Positions 8,735 through 17,876 of a stretch of 64,000 nucleotides of DNA are shown here, piece after piece. The notes under the pieces were generated by a model. That model was given only the letters and a program-made list of their open reading frames with translations. It searched no databases and was not told the origin of the DNA. Each line of letters begins with the position of its first letter. Within the stretch, counting starts at the first letter, position 1. A program made the translations under genes and the position numbers. The stretch comes from Serpens gallinarum. GTDB lineage: Bacteria; Pseudomonadota; Gammaproteobacteria; Pseudomonadales; Pseudomonadaceae. The stretch is taken from positions 434,001 through 498,000 of the forward strand of contig NZ_JACSQG010000002.1 of NCBI RefSeq assembly GCF_014836765.1, given 5' to 3'.

Positions 8735-10003
8735 ATGCTCGATCTTGTAGCAGCCTTTATCGGTCTCACCACACTGCTGACGTATGTGAACTACCGCTTC
8801 ATCGGGCTTCCGCCTGCTATCGGTGTCATGCTCACCGCCTTGCTGCTCTCTGTTGCTATACACGGTTTGGCCTTGCTGGGCTATCCGCTGCTGGAGCTGG
8901 AGATGCAGCAGATCATACGCGAGATTGATTTCTCTCAAGTGCTAATGACTTGGTTCCTGCCGGCACTGCTATTTGCCGGCGCCCTGCACGTCAATCTCGA
9001 CGATCTCAAAAGCCACAAGTGGTCGATCGGGTTTTTGGCCACCCTTGGCGTGCTGTTTTCCACGCTGGTGAGTGCGACGCTGGCCTACTACACCTTCACC
9101 CTGTTCGGCTGGCACCTCGATTTCCTCTACTGCCTATTGTTCGGAGCGTTGATTTCACCCACCGACCCGATTGCAGTGATGGGCATTCTCAAGACCAGCG
9201 GCGCGCCCAAGCCGCTACAGACCACCATTATCGGTGAATCGCTGTTCAATGACGGCACGGCGGTCGTGCTGTTCAGCATCATTCTAGGCGTGCTGATGAT
9301 CGGCGAAACGCCCACCGTGGGCGAAGTGTCCTGGCTATTTGTCAAGGAAGCCATTGGTGGCATCCTCTTCGGCCTGCTGCTTGGCTATGTGGTGTACATG
9401 CTGATCCGCACGGTCGAGCAGTATCAAGTTGTGGTCATGCTGACCCTGGCCCTGGTATTTGCAGGTGCCGCGTTGGCTGCCCGTCTGCACGTGTCGGCAC
9501 CGATCGTGATGGTGGTGGCCGGCCTGATCATCGGCAACCAGGGCCGCAAGCAGGCCATGTCCGAAGAGTCGCGCCGCTATGTGGATGGCTTCTGGGAGCT
9601 CATCGATGAAATTCTCAATGCCTTGCTGTTTGCCCTGATTGGCCTGGAGCTGCTGTTGCTGCCGATGTCCTGGCTGCATGTGGCCGCGGCCTTGCTGCTG
9701 GGTGGCGCGGTGCTGTTGGCTCGCTATCTGACCGTGGCCCCCGGCATTTTCCTGATACGTCGCAAACGTAACGGCGATGAAACCATTCCGTCCGGGACCA
9801 TTCGCATCCTGGTATGGGGCGGTTTGCGCGGCGGTGTGTCCGTGGCCTTGGCCCTGGCATTGCCACTGGGACCGGAGCGCGATCTGCTGCTGACGCTGAC
9901 CTACATCGTGGTACTGGTCTCGGTCCTGGTGCAGGGGCTGTCCATCGGCCCGCTGGTCAGAAAGATGTTTGGTAGAAGTACTGCTTCGGCAAACCCCCAC
10001 TGA
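8735..10003 (+). CDS. CPA1-family sodium/proton antiporter
   Basis: A 422-aa inner-membrane monovalent cation:proton antiporter of the NhaP/CPA1 type. It has about 12 hydrophobic segments. The diagnostic motifs are SPTDPIAVMGILK and GESLFNDGTAVVLF, which holds the Asn-Asp ion-binding pair of CPA1 exchangers, and later VWGGLRGGVSVALALALP. No long cytoplasmic C-terminal tail (TrkA-C or cNMP domain) is present, so it is a compact NhaP-like form. The ion preference (Na, K or Li) cannot be told from sequence. It stands alone, about 250 bases downstream of rsmY. Confidence 0.9.
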   Translation: MLDLVAAFIGLTTLLTYVNYRFIGLPPAIGVMLTALLLSVAIHGLALLGYPLLELEMQQIIREIDFSQVLMTWFLPALLFAGALHVNLDDLKSHKWSIGFLATLGVLFSTLVSATLAYYTFTLFGWHLDFLYCLLFGALISPTDPIAVMGILKTSGAPKPLQTTIIGESLFNDGTAVVLFSIILGVLMIGETPTVGEVSWLFVKEAIGGILFGLLLGYVVYMLIRTVEQYQVVVMLTLALVFAGAALAARLHVSAPIVMVVAGLIIGNQGRKQAMSEESRRYVDGFWELIDEILNALLFALIGLELLLLPMSWLHVAAALLLGGAVLLARYLTVAPGIFLIRRKRNGDETIPSGTIRILVWGGLRGGVSVALALALPLGPERDLLLTLTYIVVLVSVLVQGLSIGPLVRKMFGRSTASANPH

Positions 10004-10362
10004 GCAATACCAAGGCCGCGCGATTGCATGTCGCATGCCGTGCGTGGCCTCGCTTCGCCAGGGAGGATGCTGTGGAAACGGTGGTTTCGCTTCCACAGGG
10101 CTTCCTCTACCAGAATGCGCTTCCGGCCACCGGGGGTGACATTGCCCTGTGGCTTCTGCGATAGTTAGCCCGCTAAGCGCATCCGCTGGCCCTGTCGCAG
10201 GCTCAAAAAGCATTTGCGACGCCCCGACGCCTTGTGCGTTCCCTTCTTTCGCGTCTACCCGGCGCGCCCTGGACGACCTATCCGGTCGTGGTTGGATCCG
10301 TCGATCAGCAGATCGGCCGTTCGCATTCATATAACGATAACGATCCCATTAGGACGCTCCCC
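10004..10362. other. 359-bp non-coding stretch before dctP
   Basis: I find no supportable gene here. It holds a 7-bp inverted repeat TGTGGAA/TTCCACA (10071-10097) and a weaker GTCGCA/TGCGAC pair (10194-10220), either of which could be a regulator site for the TRAP operon. I looked for a sigma-54 -24/-12 element, as expected for DctBD-controlled dctP, and did not see a convincing one. AGGA lies eight bases before the dctP ATG. Confidence 0.5.
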
Positions 10363-11361
10363 ATGAAACTGAGCCGTTGCTTTACAGCGCTGGCCGCTGC
10401 TGCCGCACTGACTACTGCATTTACCGTGCAAGCCCGCGAATATTCCGTATCCACTGTGCTCTCAGATGCGTTCCCCTGGGGCCAGGCTGCCACCAAGTGG
10501 GCCGAACTGGTCAAGGAACGCTCGGAAGGACGTATTACCTTGCGCGTTTATGACAACGCGCAGTTGGTCGCCGGCGACCAAACCAAGGAGTTCTCTGCCA
10601 TGCGTTCCGGGCTGATCGACATGGCCGTCGGTTCGACCATCAACTGGTCGCCGCAGGTTCCGGAACTCAACCTGTTTTCCCTGCCATTTCTGATGGCCGA
10701 CAACGCTGATATCGATGCCATCACCCAGGGCGAAGCCGGCCAGATGGTCTTCAAGGCCATCGAAAAACGTGGCGTGGTCCCACTGGCCTGGGGCGAGAAC
10801 GGCTTCCGCGAGTTGTCCAACTCCAAGCAGCCCATTCGCACGCCGAATGATCTGAAGGGCATGAAGATCCGCGTGGTCGGCTCGCCTTTGTTTCAAGATA
10901 CCTTCAGCACGCTGGGCGCCAACCCCACGCAAATGAGCTGGGCTGATGCCAAGCCGGCGCTCACCACCGGTGCGGTGGATGGCCAGGAAAACCCGTTGTC
11001 GGTCTTCGACGTGTCGCGCATCGACCAGGTCGACCAGAAGTACCTGACCCTGTGGCACTACATGGCCGATCCGCTGATTTTCGCGGTCAGCCCGAACGTA
11101 TGGAAAGGCTTCTCGGCTGAAGACCAGGCGCTGCTCAAACAGGCTGCCTACGATGCCGGTCGGTGGGAAATCGAATCCTCTCGCGCCGCCGAGGCGCAGC
11201 GCTTGGCCAGCATCCGTTCGCGTGGCGTTGAGGTCACCGAGCTGAGTGCCGACGAGCGCCAGGCCTTCATCGATGCCACTGCACCGCTGTATCAGAAATG
11301 GGAAAAACGTATCGGTGTCGAGCTGCTCAAGGCCGCTCGCAACGCTGCCGCTGCCCAGTAA
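10363..11361 (+). CDS. dctP: TRAP transporter periplasmic solute-binding protein DctP
   Basis: Captures a carboxylate substrate in the periplasm and delivers it to the DctQM permease. The protein is 332 aa with a clear signal peptide (MKLSRCFTALAAAAALTTAFTVQA, cleaved before REYS), which fixes the start at 10363. TRAP-binding landmarks include VVGSPLFQDTFSTLGANPTQMSW, with the Arg just before it (KIRVVG) that bonds the substrate carboxylate, and AVDGQENPLSVF. Family and operon suggest C4-dicarboxylates (succinate, fumarate, malate); the exact substrate is inferred. Confidence 0.92.
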   Translation: MKLSRCFTALAAAAALTTAFTVQAREYSVSTVLSDAFPWGQAATKWAELVKERSEGRITLRVYDNAQLVAGDQTKEFSAMRSGLIDMAVGSTINWSPQVPELNLFSLPFLMADNADIDAITQGEAGQMVFKAIEKRGVVPLAWGENGFRELSNSKQPIRTPNDLKGMKIRVVGSPLFQDTFSTLGANPTQMSWADAKPALTTGAVDGQENPLSVFDVSRIDQVDQKYLTLWHYMADPLIFAVSPNVWKGFSAEDQALLKQAAYDAGRWEIESSRAAEAQRLASIRSRGVEVTELSADERQAFIDATAPLYQKWEKRIGVELLKAARNAAAAQ

Positions 11362-11369
11362 GAGCTGTC

Positions 11370-11419
11370 GCCGGGGCGTGCCCCGGCGTGTTGTCTGAAC
11401 CGGCGCGTTCGCGCCGGTT
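11370..11419 (+). terminator. Tandem intercistronic hairpins between dctP and dctQ
   Basis: Two GC-rich hairpins sit back to back: GCCGGGGC/GCCCCGGC (11370-11387) and AACCGGCGC/GCGCCGGTT (11398-11419). Only the second is followed by a short, distant T stretch. They probably act as 3' mRNA stabilisers or partial terminators that keep the binding protein in excess over the permease. Confidence 0.6.
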
Positions 11420-11432
11420 ATCGAGGTTTTAT

Positions 11433-11909
11433 ATGAGTCATCGACCGGACGCCAGAATCGAGCGCTGGCTGGCTGCTTTCGCGTTGACGGTAATCTGCCT
11501 GATCAGCCTGGCCAACGTGGTGGTGCGCTATGCCAGCGACGCGTCCTTCGCGTTTACCGAAGAAATTTCAATTTTTCTGCTTGTGGTGCTGACGTTTGCT
11601 GGCGCCGCCGTGGCCATGCGCCGCAACGGGCATATTCGCATCGCACTGATCGAGGACAAGCTGCCACGCCTGCGCAAGCCGCTGATTGTTTTCCAATGGC
11701 TGTGCGGCATGGCCGTGCTGGGCCTGGTGGTTTGGTATGGCGGTGTATTCGCCTGGCAGGAATATCAATGGGAGTCCGAATCCCCGGGCCTGGGCTTGCC
11801 CAACTGGTGGTATGTGGTCTGGCTGCCGGTCCTGGCTGTCGCTGTGGCCTGGCGCCTGTGCCAGATGACCCTTGACCGTTTGCGCGGGAGAATGTCCGAT
11901 GAGCCCTGA
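11433..11909 (+). CDS. dctQ: TRAP transporter small permease DctQ
   Basis: Small membrane subunit (158 aa, four hydrophobic segments) of the tripartite ATP-independent periplasmic transporter. Typical features are FTEEISIFLLVVLTFAGAAVAMRRNGHIRI and the late WWYVVWLPV segment. I chose ATG 11433 (MSHRPDARIERWL); the frame is open further upstream across the hairpins, but that part has no membrane-protein character. It overlaps dctM by 11 bases. Confidence 0.92.
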   Translation: MSHRPDARIERWLAAFALTVICLISLANVVVRYASDASFAFTEEISIFLLVVLTFAGAAVAMRRNGHIRIALIEDKLPRLRKPLIVFQWLCGMAVLGLVVWYGGVFAWQEYQWESESPGLGLPNWWYVVWLPVLAVAVAWRLCQMTLDRLRGRMSDEP

Positions 11910-13197
11910 TGTCTGGATGATGCTTGGCTTCATCGCCTTCCTGGCACTCGGCGTGCCAGTGGCTTTTTCCCTTGGTTTAGCCGGTGCCGTGGGCATCCTG
12001 GCCGGATTGTCACCGGACATGCTGGCGACCTTGGGCACCAATACTTACAACGGTGTGGCCAAGTACCCGCTGATCGCCATTCCGCTGTTTATCCTCACCG
12101 GCTTGATTTTCGAAAAATCCGGCGTGGCATTGCGGTTGGTGCGTTTCGCCCAGGCGATGATCGGCCGACGACATGGCGGCCTGGCCATGGTGGCCGTGCT
12201 GGTATGCCTGATCATGAGCGGGATGAGCGGCTCCGGCCCGGCGGACGCCGCGGCGGTGGCCATGGTGATGCTGCCGAGCATGACCAAGGCCGGCTATCCC
12301 AAACCGTTTTCGGTCACATTGATCGCCGCCTCGGCGTCTACGGCCATCCTGATCCCGCCGTCGATTGCCCTGATTCTGTATTCCATCGTGGTGCCCGGTG
12401 TCGATTTGCGTGCGCTATTCGCCGCCGGACTGTTCCCCGGCCTGCTTGCCGGTCTGGTGCTGTTGTTGCCCGCCTGGTGGCTCTCCCGTCGTAATGGCTG
12501 GGAGCCGCCGAACGATGAGCCGCGTCCGCCAGTCTGGGCGAGTTTCAAAGAAGCCTTGCCGGCGCTGTTCGCGCCGATTTTGATCCTGGGTGGCTTGCGC
12601 AGCGGCCTGTTTACCCCCACCGAAGCGGCAGTGGCGGCGGTGACCTATGGCGTGATTATCGGTCTGTTCGTCACCCGCGAGCTGAAACTCAAGCAGCTGT
12701 GGGAGTTGTGCGGCGAGGCGGCGGTGATTTCCGCCGTGGTCATGCTGATCATCGCCCTGGCGGGCATTTTCGCCTGGTCCGGCACCTTGCTCGGCACATT
12801 CCGTCACATGGCCGAATGGCTGATCTCGTTGTCGGATAATGGTGCGGTGTTACTGCTGTTGGTGATGATCGCCGTGCTACTGGCCGGCATGCTGCTGGAT
12901 GCCATCTCGATCTACATGATCCTGATGCCGGTGCTGATCCCGGTCATGCAGCATTTTGGCTGGAACCCGGTGTGGTTTGGGATTTTGCTGGCAATGAACA
13001 TTGCCATCGGCCAGTTCACCCCACCGGTGGCGGTCAACTTGCTGGTGACCACCGAGGTGGCTCGGATTCGCCTGGAGCAGACTGTCGGCTGGGCGTTGCT
13101 GTTCGTGGTGACCATGGGGCTGGCGCTGTTGGCCGTGGCAGTGTTCCCGGAAATAGCCCTGTGGCTACCGCGCACCCTGGGGTATTCGATCGAATAG
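11899..13197 (+). CDS. dctM: TRAP transporter large permease DctM
   Basis: Main transport subunit, driven by an ion gradient (432 aa, about 12 hydrophobic segments). DctM signatures are MSGSGPADAAAVAMVMLPSM, ILIPPSIALILYSI, TPTEAAVAAVTYG and the C-terminal GQFTPPVAVNLLV. The start at 11899 (MSPDVWMM) overlaps the dctQ stop by 11 bases, so translation is coupled. The operon ends at a strong terminator. Confidence 0.94.
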   Translation: MSPDVWMMLGFIAFLALGVPVAFSLGLAGAVGILAGLSPDMLATLGTNTYNGVAKYPLIAIPLFILTGLIFEKSGVALRLVRFAQAMIGRRHGGLAMVAVLVCLIMSGMSGSGPADAAAVAMVMLPSMTKAGYPKPFSVTLIAASASTAILIPPSIALILYSIVVPGVDLRALFAAGLFPGLLAGLVLLLPAWWLSRRNGWEPPNDEPRPPVWASFKEALPALFAPILILGGLRSGLFTPTEAAVAAVTYGVIIGLFVTRELKLKQLWELCGEAAVISAVVMLIIALAGIFAWSGTLLGTFRHMAEWLISLSDNGAVLLLLVMIAVLLAGMLLDAISIYMILMPVLIPVMQHFGWNPVWFGILLAMNIAIGQFTPPVAVNLLVTTEVARIRLEQTVGWALLFVVTMGLALLAVAVFPEIALWLPRTLGYSIE

Positions 13198-13206
13198 TGT
13201 TACCTA

Positions 13207-13240
13207 AACGGAGCGGGCGAGGTTCGCCCGCTCCGTTCTT
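13207..13240. terminator. Terminator between dctM and the convergent GNAT gene
   Basis: A perfect 14-bp stem (AACGGAGCGGGCGA and its complement) with a GGT loop, followed by CTT, lies between two convergent stop codons and can serve both. Confidence 0.88.
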
Positions 13241-13250
13241 GCGGCGTTAC

Positions 13251-13958
13251 TCACGCCTTGCGGGCCCCCCAGCCATCGGCACAGGGCGTGGTGTCATACA
13301 GCGTAAAGCCATGGTGTTTGCAGGCCGGACTGCGCCAATGCAAATAACGGCCGAAAACCCGCACCAGATAGATCGAACCGAAGATCTGGTAGCCAAGCCG
13401 GGCACAGGATTTCAGCGAGTCGAAGTTGGTCGATTCCACGTAAGAGATCATCCCCGTCAAACCCTCCTTCATATAACTCTGCAACGCCAGGTTCATGCCG
13501 ATGGCGTGCAGGCGCTGGCCTCGATAGGCAGGGTGGGTCAGCCCCTTGTACATGTAGACGTAATCCTGGTTGAAACTCAGTACCAGATCTGGCGGATCGA
13601 TACGGGTCGGCCGACACGAATACCAACCATAGGCCGCCAGTTTTTCACCCTCCAGAATCGCATAGCAGCGATCCCCCTTGGCCAGGGCTTCAGACAAAAA
13701 GCTGTTGTCCAGTTCGTTCTGTGGATCGCGGGCGTAGTGGCGCAACTGGGCCTCATCGAGAAAGCCGGCGGTGTAGCGGGACGGGCACTTCAGGTAGTCA
13801 GGGTCTACATCGCACAAGCGCATGCCGCGCAGAATCTTGAAGAGAGTGAGCTTTCTGGCGCATTTGACCAGAAGCAGGTGACTGGCCTGACTGAAGCCGC
13901 GCTGTTCCAATTTGCGACGGAGTCGGGCGATATAACTATGCTGTAGCAGGCTGCTCAT
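13251..13958 (-). CDS. GNAT-like acetyltransferase-fold protein
   Basis: A 235-aa soluble protein. Residues 85-205 look like a GNAT fold: CYAILEGEKLAAYGWYS strands, YVYMYKGLTHPAYRGQRLHAIGMNLAL as the acetyl-CoA loop (an R/Q-x-x-G-x-G/A-like PAYRGQRLHAIG), and ESTNFDSLKSCARLGYQIFGSIYLV as the usual C-terminal region. The N-terminal 80 residues are basic and unassigned. Acceptor substrate unknown. It is monocistronic and convergent with dctM. Confidence 0.65.
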   Translation of the reverse strand: MSSLLQHSYIARLRRKLEQRGFSQASHLLLVKCARKLTLFKILRGMRLCDVDPDYLKCPSRYTAGFLDEAQLRHYARDPQNELDNSFLSEALAKGDRCYAILEGEKLAAYGWYSCRPTRIDPPDLVLSFNQDYVYMYKGLTHPAYRGQRLHAIGMNLALQSYMKEGLTGMISYVESTNFDSLKSCARLGYQIFGSIYLVRVFGRYLHWRSPACKHHGFTLYDTTPCADGWGARKA

Positions 13959-14206
13959 AATGGCCTCGCGGGTGCTTTGTGAAAGAAAGCACGACCCAGA
14001 AGCTGAGGACTACAGACTCATCAGCGCATCGTCCTTGAGTCGCTCCCTGGCCTGACGCGAATGCTCGCCAGTGCCTGTGAACATTAGTCGATTTGGGATA
14101 GCCAGGCTGAATCTCGCTACTGCCGTGATGGCACGGAACCCGGCCTAGCCAACCGAGTCGGTATTGTGACCCGCGTTCTGGCAAAAAATTGCCTGGAGAG
14201 TTATCT

Positions 14207-14365
14207 ATGGACCTGCTTCGCATTTTGATCGCCATTTTGCTGCCGCCTTTGGGCGTGTTCCTACAGGTCGGTTTTGCTGGCGCATTCTGGCTGAATATTC
14301 TGCTGACTCTGCTTGGCTATCTGCCTGGCATCATCCACGCCGTGTGGATCATCGCGCGCCGCTGA
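14207..14365 (+). CDS. Small membrane protein of the Pmp3/YqaE (UPF0057) family
   Basis: A 52-aa protein beginning MDLLRILIAILLPPLGVFLQ, with two hydrophobic helices and the family patterns LPPLGVFLQVG and FWLNILLTLLGYLPGIIHAVWII. Pmp3-type proteins affect membrane potential and are often stress-induced; the role here is inferred. GGAGAG lies seven bases before the ATG. It lies 48 bases upstream of the hybrid kinase gene and on the same strand. Confidence 0.85.
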   Translation: MDLLRILIAILLPPLGVFLQVGFAGAFWLNILLTLLGYLPGIIHAVWIIARR

Positions 14366-14413
14366 GCCGGTAGCCCTGCGTATACGCACCTCATAAACGG
14401 TCAGGGAAGCCTC

Positions 14414-17400
14414 ATGTCCAAGAAATCCTCGCCTCGCGATGAGCTTCATTTTCGCCGTCTCCTGGCGCGCAACCTGGCTTTGCCGCTGGGGCTGGGATTC
14501 GTCAGTTCGGCCTTTTTCGTGGCGGTGATCTACTACCTGCTCAGCGTTTATCAATGGGGCGATCGGGTCGAGCGGGGTATTGCCCAAGGGCACGAGGCAC
14601 TGCGCCTGGTGATCGACATGGAAACCGGTATGCGTGGGTTTCTATTGACCAATGACGAGCGTTTTCTCGAGCCGTTCCGCGAAGCCGGCAAGCGCTACCG
14701 TGACAACATGACCAGCCTGCGGGTGCTGTTCAAGGACACCCCGCTGCAAATGCGTCGCCTGGAGCGCATCGAACAGAACCATCAGCGTTGGCTGGCGTTC
14801 GCGGAACGGATGTTCGCGCTCTACCAGAACAACGATCCGGGCTACATGAGCGAACTGCAGCGCCTGGAAGGCAAGGCACTGACCGATGAAATTCGCCAGC
14901 AGTTCGCCGAGCTGCTGGCTCATGAGCGCCAGCTGCGCATGACGCGCAGCACCCAGGCCGAGCGGGTCAGTGTGTTGGGCGTCAGCGGTTTCATTCTGGT
15001 GATCCTGTTGCTCAGCGCGCTGATCGCCTGGCTGGGACGCAGGGAATTGCTGCGTCTTGCCACGACCTATCGGGAGGCATTGCAGGTGCAGGCGGACCAT
15101 TCCGAGCAGTTGCGCCAGCAAGCCTGGCTGCGCGGCGGGCGGGTGCAATTGGGCGAGGCGTTGATCGGCCAAAACAGCTTCACTGAACTGGGTACCCAGG
15201 CGCTGGCGTTTTTTGCCCGTTATCTGGACATGGCGGTCGGTGCGCTTTATGTGCACCGCGGCGGGCGCTTGCAGCGCGTCGCGACCTACGCTTTCGATGC
15301 CGCTCAGGCCGATGGGCGGGCCAGCCTGCGCCTTGGCGAGGGGTTGGTCGGCGAAGTGGCGCGTGAACGCCGCATGCGCCTGCTGGAGAATTTGCCCGAT
15401 GACTACCTGCAGGTCAGTTCGGCCATTGGCCAGGGGCGCTTGCGCACCGCGCTCATCGTACCGCTGGAGGACAATCGCGAGCTCCATGGTGTGCTGGAAC
15501 TGGGCTTCCTGCGTTCGCTGCGTGAGCGAGACCAGGAACTGCTGGGGGTATTGAGCGGCGTGCTGGGCTCGGCCTTGGCTGCCATGGATTATCGGCAACG
15601 ACTGCAAGAGGCGTTGGCCGGTAGCCAGCGCCTTAATGAAGAGTTGCACCATCGCCAGGAAGAACTGCGCGCCAGTAATCAGGAGCTTGAAGAGCACGCC
15701 CGCGCGCTCAAGGAATCCCAAGCCAGCCTGGAAGCGCAACAGGCTGAGCTGGAACAGAGCAACGAGCAGCTGGCGGAACAGGCGCAGATGCTCGAACGCA
15801 ATCGTGATCAGTTGAATGTGCGCAATCATGATCTGCAGCAGGCCCAATGCCTGCTCGAGGCACGCGCCGAAGAGCTGCAGCGTGCCAGCCGGTATAAGTC
15901 GGAGTTTCTCGCCAACATGTCCCACGAACTGCGCACGCCGCTGAACAGTTCGCTGATTCTTGCCAAGCTACTGTCCGATAACCCACAGGGCAACCTTACG
16001 GCCGAGCAGGTGAAATACGCGGATTCGATTCACGCGGCCGGCAAGGATCTGCTGTTGCTGATCAACGATATTCTCGACCTGTCCAAGGTCGAGGCCGGAA
16101 AACTGGACCTGCGCCTGGAACCTGTCAACCTGGCGCGTTTGGCGGAGACGCTGTGCGGGTTGTTCGCACCGCTGGCCGAGCAAAAGGGTTTGCAGTTCGA
16201 GGTGCGCTGCGCGAGTGATTTGCCCATCAGCGTGACCACTGACGGTCAGCGTCTGGAGCAGGTGCTCAAGAACCTGCTGTCGAATGCCTGCAAGTTCACC
16301 GAGCAGGGCAAAGTGCTCTTGTCCATCGAGCGAGACGGCGATCAGCACCTGCGCTTTGCCGTGACCGATACCGGCCCGGGTATCGAGGCATCACAGCAGC
16401 TGCTGATTTTCGAGGCCTTTCGTCAGGGTGAGGGGCCACGGCCCCAGGGCGGCACGGGGCTGGGTTTGTCGATCTCACGAGAGCTGGCGCGCCTGCTGCA
16501 AGGGGAGTTGAGCCTGGTCAGCGAGCCGGGGCACGGAAGCTGTTTCACGTTGCGCCTGCCCTTGGTACGCCAAAGTGTGACGCTACCTGAGCCGCAGGCT
16601 GGAGGTGACTCCCTACGCACCGTCGCGCCCCAGTTGCCGTGGCTGCCGGCCAGCGTTTTCCCGGATGACCGCCAGCAGCCGCGGGGTCGGGAGCGGTGCG
16701 TTCTGGTGATCGAGGACGAGCCGCTGTTCGCGCAGATTCTGTATGAGTTGGCCCATGAGCTTAACTATCGCTGCCTGGTGGCCCAGGGCGCCGCTGAGGG
16801 CCAGGCGATGGCGCGCACCTACCGCCCCGATGCGATCCTCTTGGACATGCGCTTGCCTGACCGACCTGGGTTGAGCGTTCTGGAGCGGCTCAAGCACGAT
16901 CCGCTGACCCGGCATATCCCGGTGCATGTCGTCTCGGTCGAGGACCGCAAGGAAGTGGCCGAGCAGATGGGGGCGGTCGGCTATGCGCAAAAGCCGGTGA
17001 GTCGCGAGGAACTGAAAGCCGTCTTTGCCCGCCTGGAAGCGCGCATGGCGCAGCAGGTCAAGCGTGTGCTGCTGGTCGAGCACGACGCAGTACAGCGTGA
17101 CAGCGTGATTCGCCTGATCGCGGATGACGACATTGAAATCCACGCCGTCGCCCGCGGCGAAGAAGCCTTGCAACGGCTGCGCGAGCAGTCCTTCGATTGC
17201 ATGATCGTCGATCTCGACATGCCGGATATCGACGGCGGAGAATTGCTGGCGCGCATGGCTGGCGAGGAGCTGTACTCGTTCCCGCCGGTGATTGTCTACA
17301 CCGGTCGCGAGCTGAGTCACGACGAAGAAGCCCAGCTGCTGCGCTACTCGCGTTCGATCATCATTAAGGGGGCACGCTCGCCGGAACGGCTGCTCGACGA

Positions 17401-17875
17401 GGTCACGCTGTTCTTGCACAAGGTCGAGGCGGATATGCCGGCCGAGCGGCAGAAGATCCTCAGGCAGGTGCGCAACCGCGACAAGGCGTTCGAGGGCCGC
17501 ACCATCCTGGTGGCGGACGACGATGTGCGCAACATCTTCGCGCTGACCAGCGCACTGGAACACAAAGGTGCCACAGTGCAGATCGCCCGCAACGGGCGCG
17601 AGGCGGTGGACAAAGTTACCGCGGACACGGGCATCGACCTGGTGCTGATGGACATCATGATGCCGGAAATGGATGGCTACGAAGCCACGGCACAGATTCG
17701 ACGCGATCCGCGCTTTGCCCGCCTACCGATCATCGTGGTGACGGCCAAGGCGATGAAAAATGACCAGGAGCGCTGCCTGCAGGCCGGCGCCAACGATTAC
17801 CTGGCCAAACCCATTGATCTCGACCGGCTGTTTTCGCTGATCCGTGTCTGGCTGCCTCGGGTCGAGGCAGGTTGA
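14414..17875 (+). CDS. Hybrid sensor histidine kinase: CHASE3-GAF-HisKA-HATPase-REC-REC-REC
   Basis: An 1153-aa membrane sensor kinase. The first TM (about 25-45) is followed by a periplasmic CHASE3 domain with the diagnostic DMETGMRGFLLTND, then a second TM (about 193-210). A GAF domain spans about 245-385 and a long coiled coil about 395-495. The HisKA phospho-accepting His is His504 in SHELRTPLN. The HATPase has NLLSNACKF, DTGPGIE and GGTGLGLSIS. Three receiver domains follow, with Asp in ILLDMRLPD, IVDLDMPD and LMDIMMPEMDG. This architecture (GAF plus triple REC) recurs with cheR/cheB genes in Pseudomonas. The signal is unknown. It is first in an operon with cheR and a receiver-kinase. 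Confidence 0.93.
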   Translation: MSKKSSPRDELHFRRLLARNLALPLGLGFVSSAFFVAVIYYLLSVYQWGDRVERGIAQGHEALRLVIDMETGMRGFLLTNDERFLEPFREAGKRYRDNMTSLRVLFKDTPLQMRRLERIEQNHQRWLAFAERMFALYQNNDPGYMSELQRLEGKALTDEIRQQFAELLAHERQLRMTRSTQAERVSVLGVSGFILVILLLSALIAWLGRRELLRLATTYREALQVQADHSEQLRQQAWLRGGRVQLGEALIGQNSFTELGTQALAFFARYLDMAVGALYVHRGGRLQRVATYAFDAAQADGRASLRLGEGLVGEVARERRMRLLENLPDDYLQVSSAIGQGRLRTALIVPLEDNRELHGVLELGFLRSLRERDQELLGVLSGVLGSALAAMDYRQRLQEALAGSQRLNEELHHRQEELRASNQELEEHARALKESQASLEAQQAELEQSNEQLAEQAQMLERNRDQLNVRNHDLQQAQCLLEARAEELQRASRYKSEFLANMSHELRTPLNSSLILAKLLSDNPQGNLTAEQVKYADSIHAAGKDLLLLINDILDLSKVEAGKLDLRLEPVNLARLAETLCGLFAPLAEQKGLQFEVRCASDLPISVTTDGQRLEQVLKNLLSNACKFTEQGKVLLSIERDGDQHLRFAVTDTGPGIEASQQLLIFEAFRQGEGPRPQGGTGLGLSISRELARLLQGELSLVSEPGHGSCFTLRLPLVRQSVTLPEPQAGGDSLRTVAPQLPWLPASVFPDDRQQPRGRERCVLVIEDEPLFAQILYELAHELNYRCLVAQGAAEGQAMARTYRPDAILLDMRLPDRPGLSVLERLKHDPLTRHIPVHVVSVEDRKEVAEQMGAVGYAQKPVSREELKAVFARLEARMAQQVKRVLLVEHDAVQRDSVIRLIADDDIEIHAVARGEEALQRLREQSFDCMIVDLDMPDIDGGELLARMAGEELYSFPPVIVYTGRELSHDEEAQLLRYSRSIIIKGARSPERLLDEVTLFLHKVEADMPAERQKILRQVRNRDKAFEGRTILVADDDVRNIFALTSALEHKGATVQIARNGREAVDKVTADTGIDLVLMDIMMPEMDGYEATAQIRRDPRFARLPIIVVTAKAMKNDQERCLQAGANDYLAKPIDLDRLFSLIRVWLPRVEAG

Positions 17876-17876
17876 G

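Noticed and set aside
10004-10362. Sigma-54 promoter for dctPQM
   Set aside because: No TGGCAC-N5-TTGC-like element with correct spacing was found by reading both strands' likely positions.
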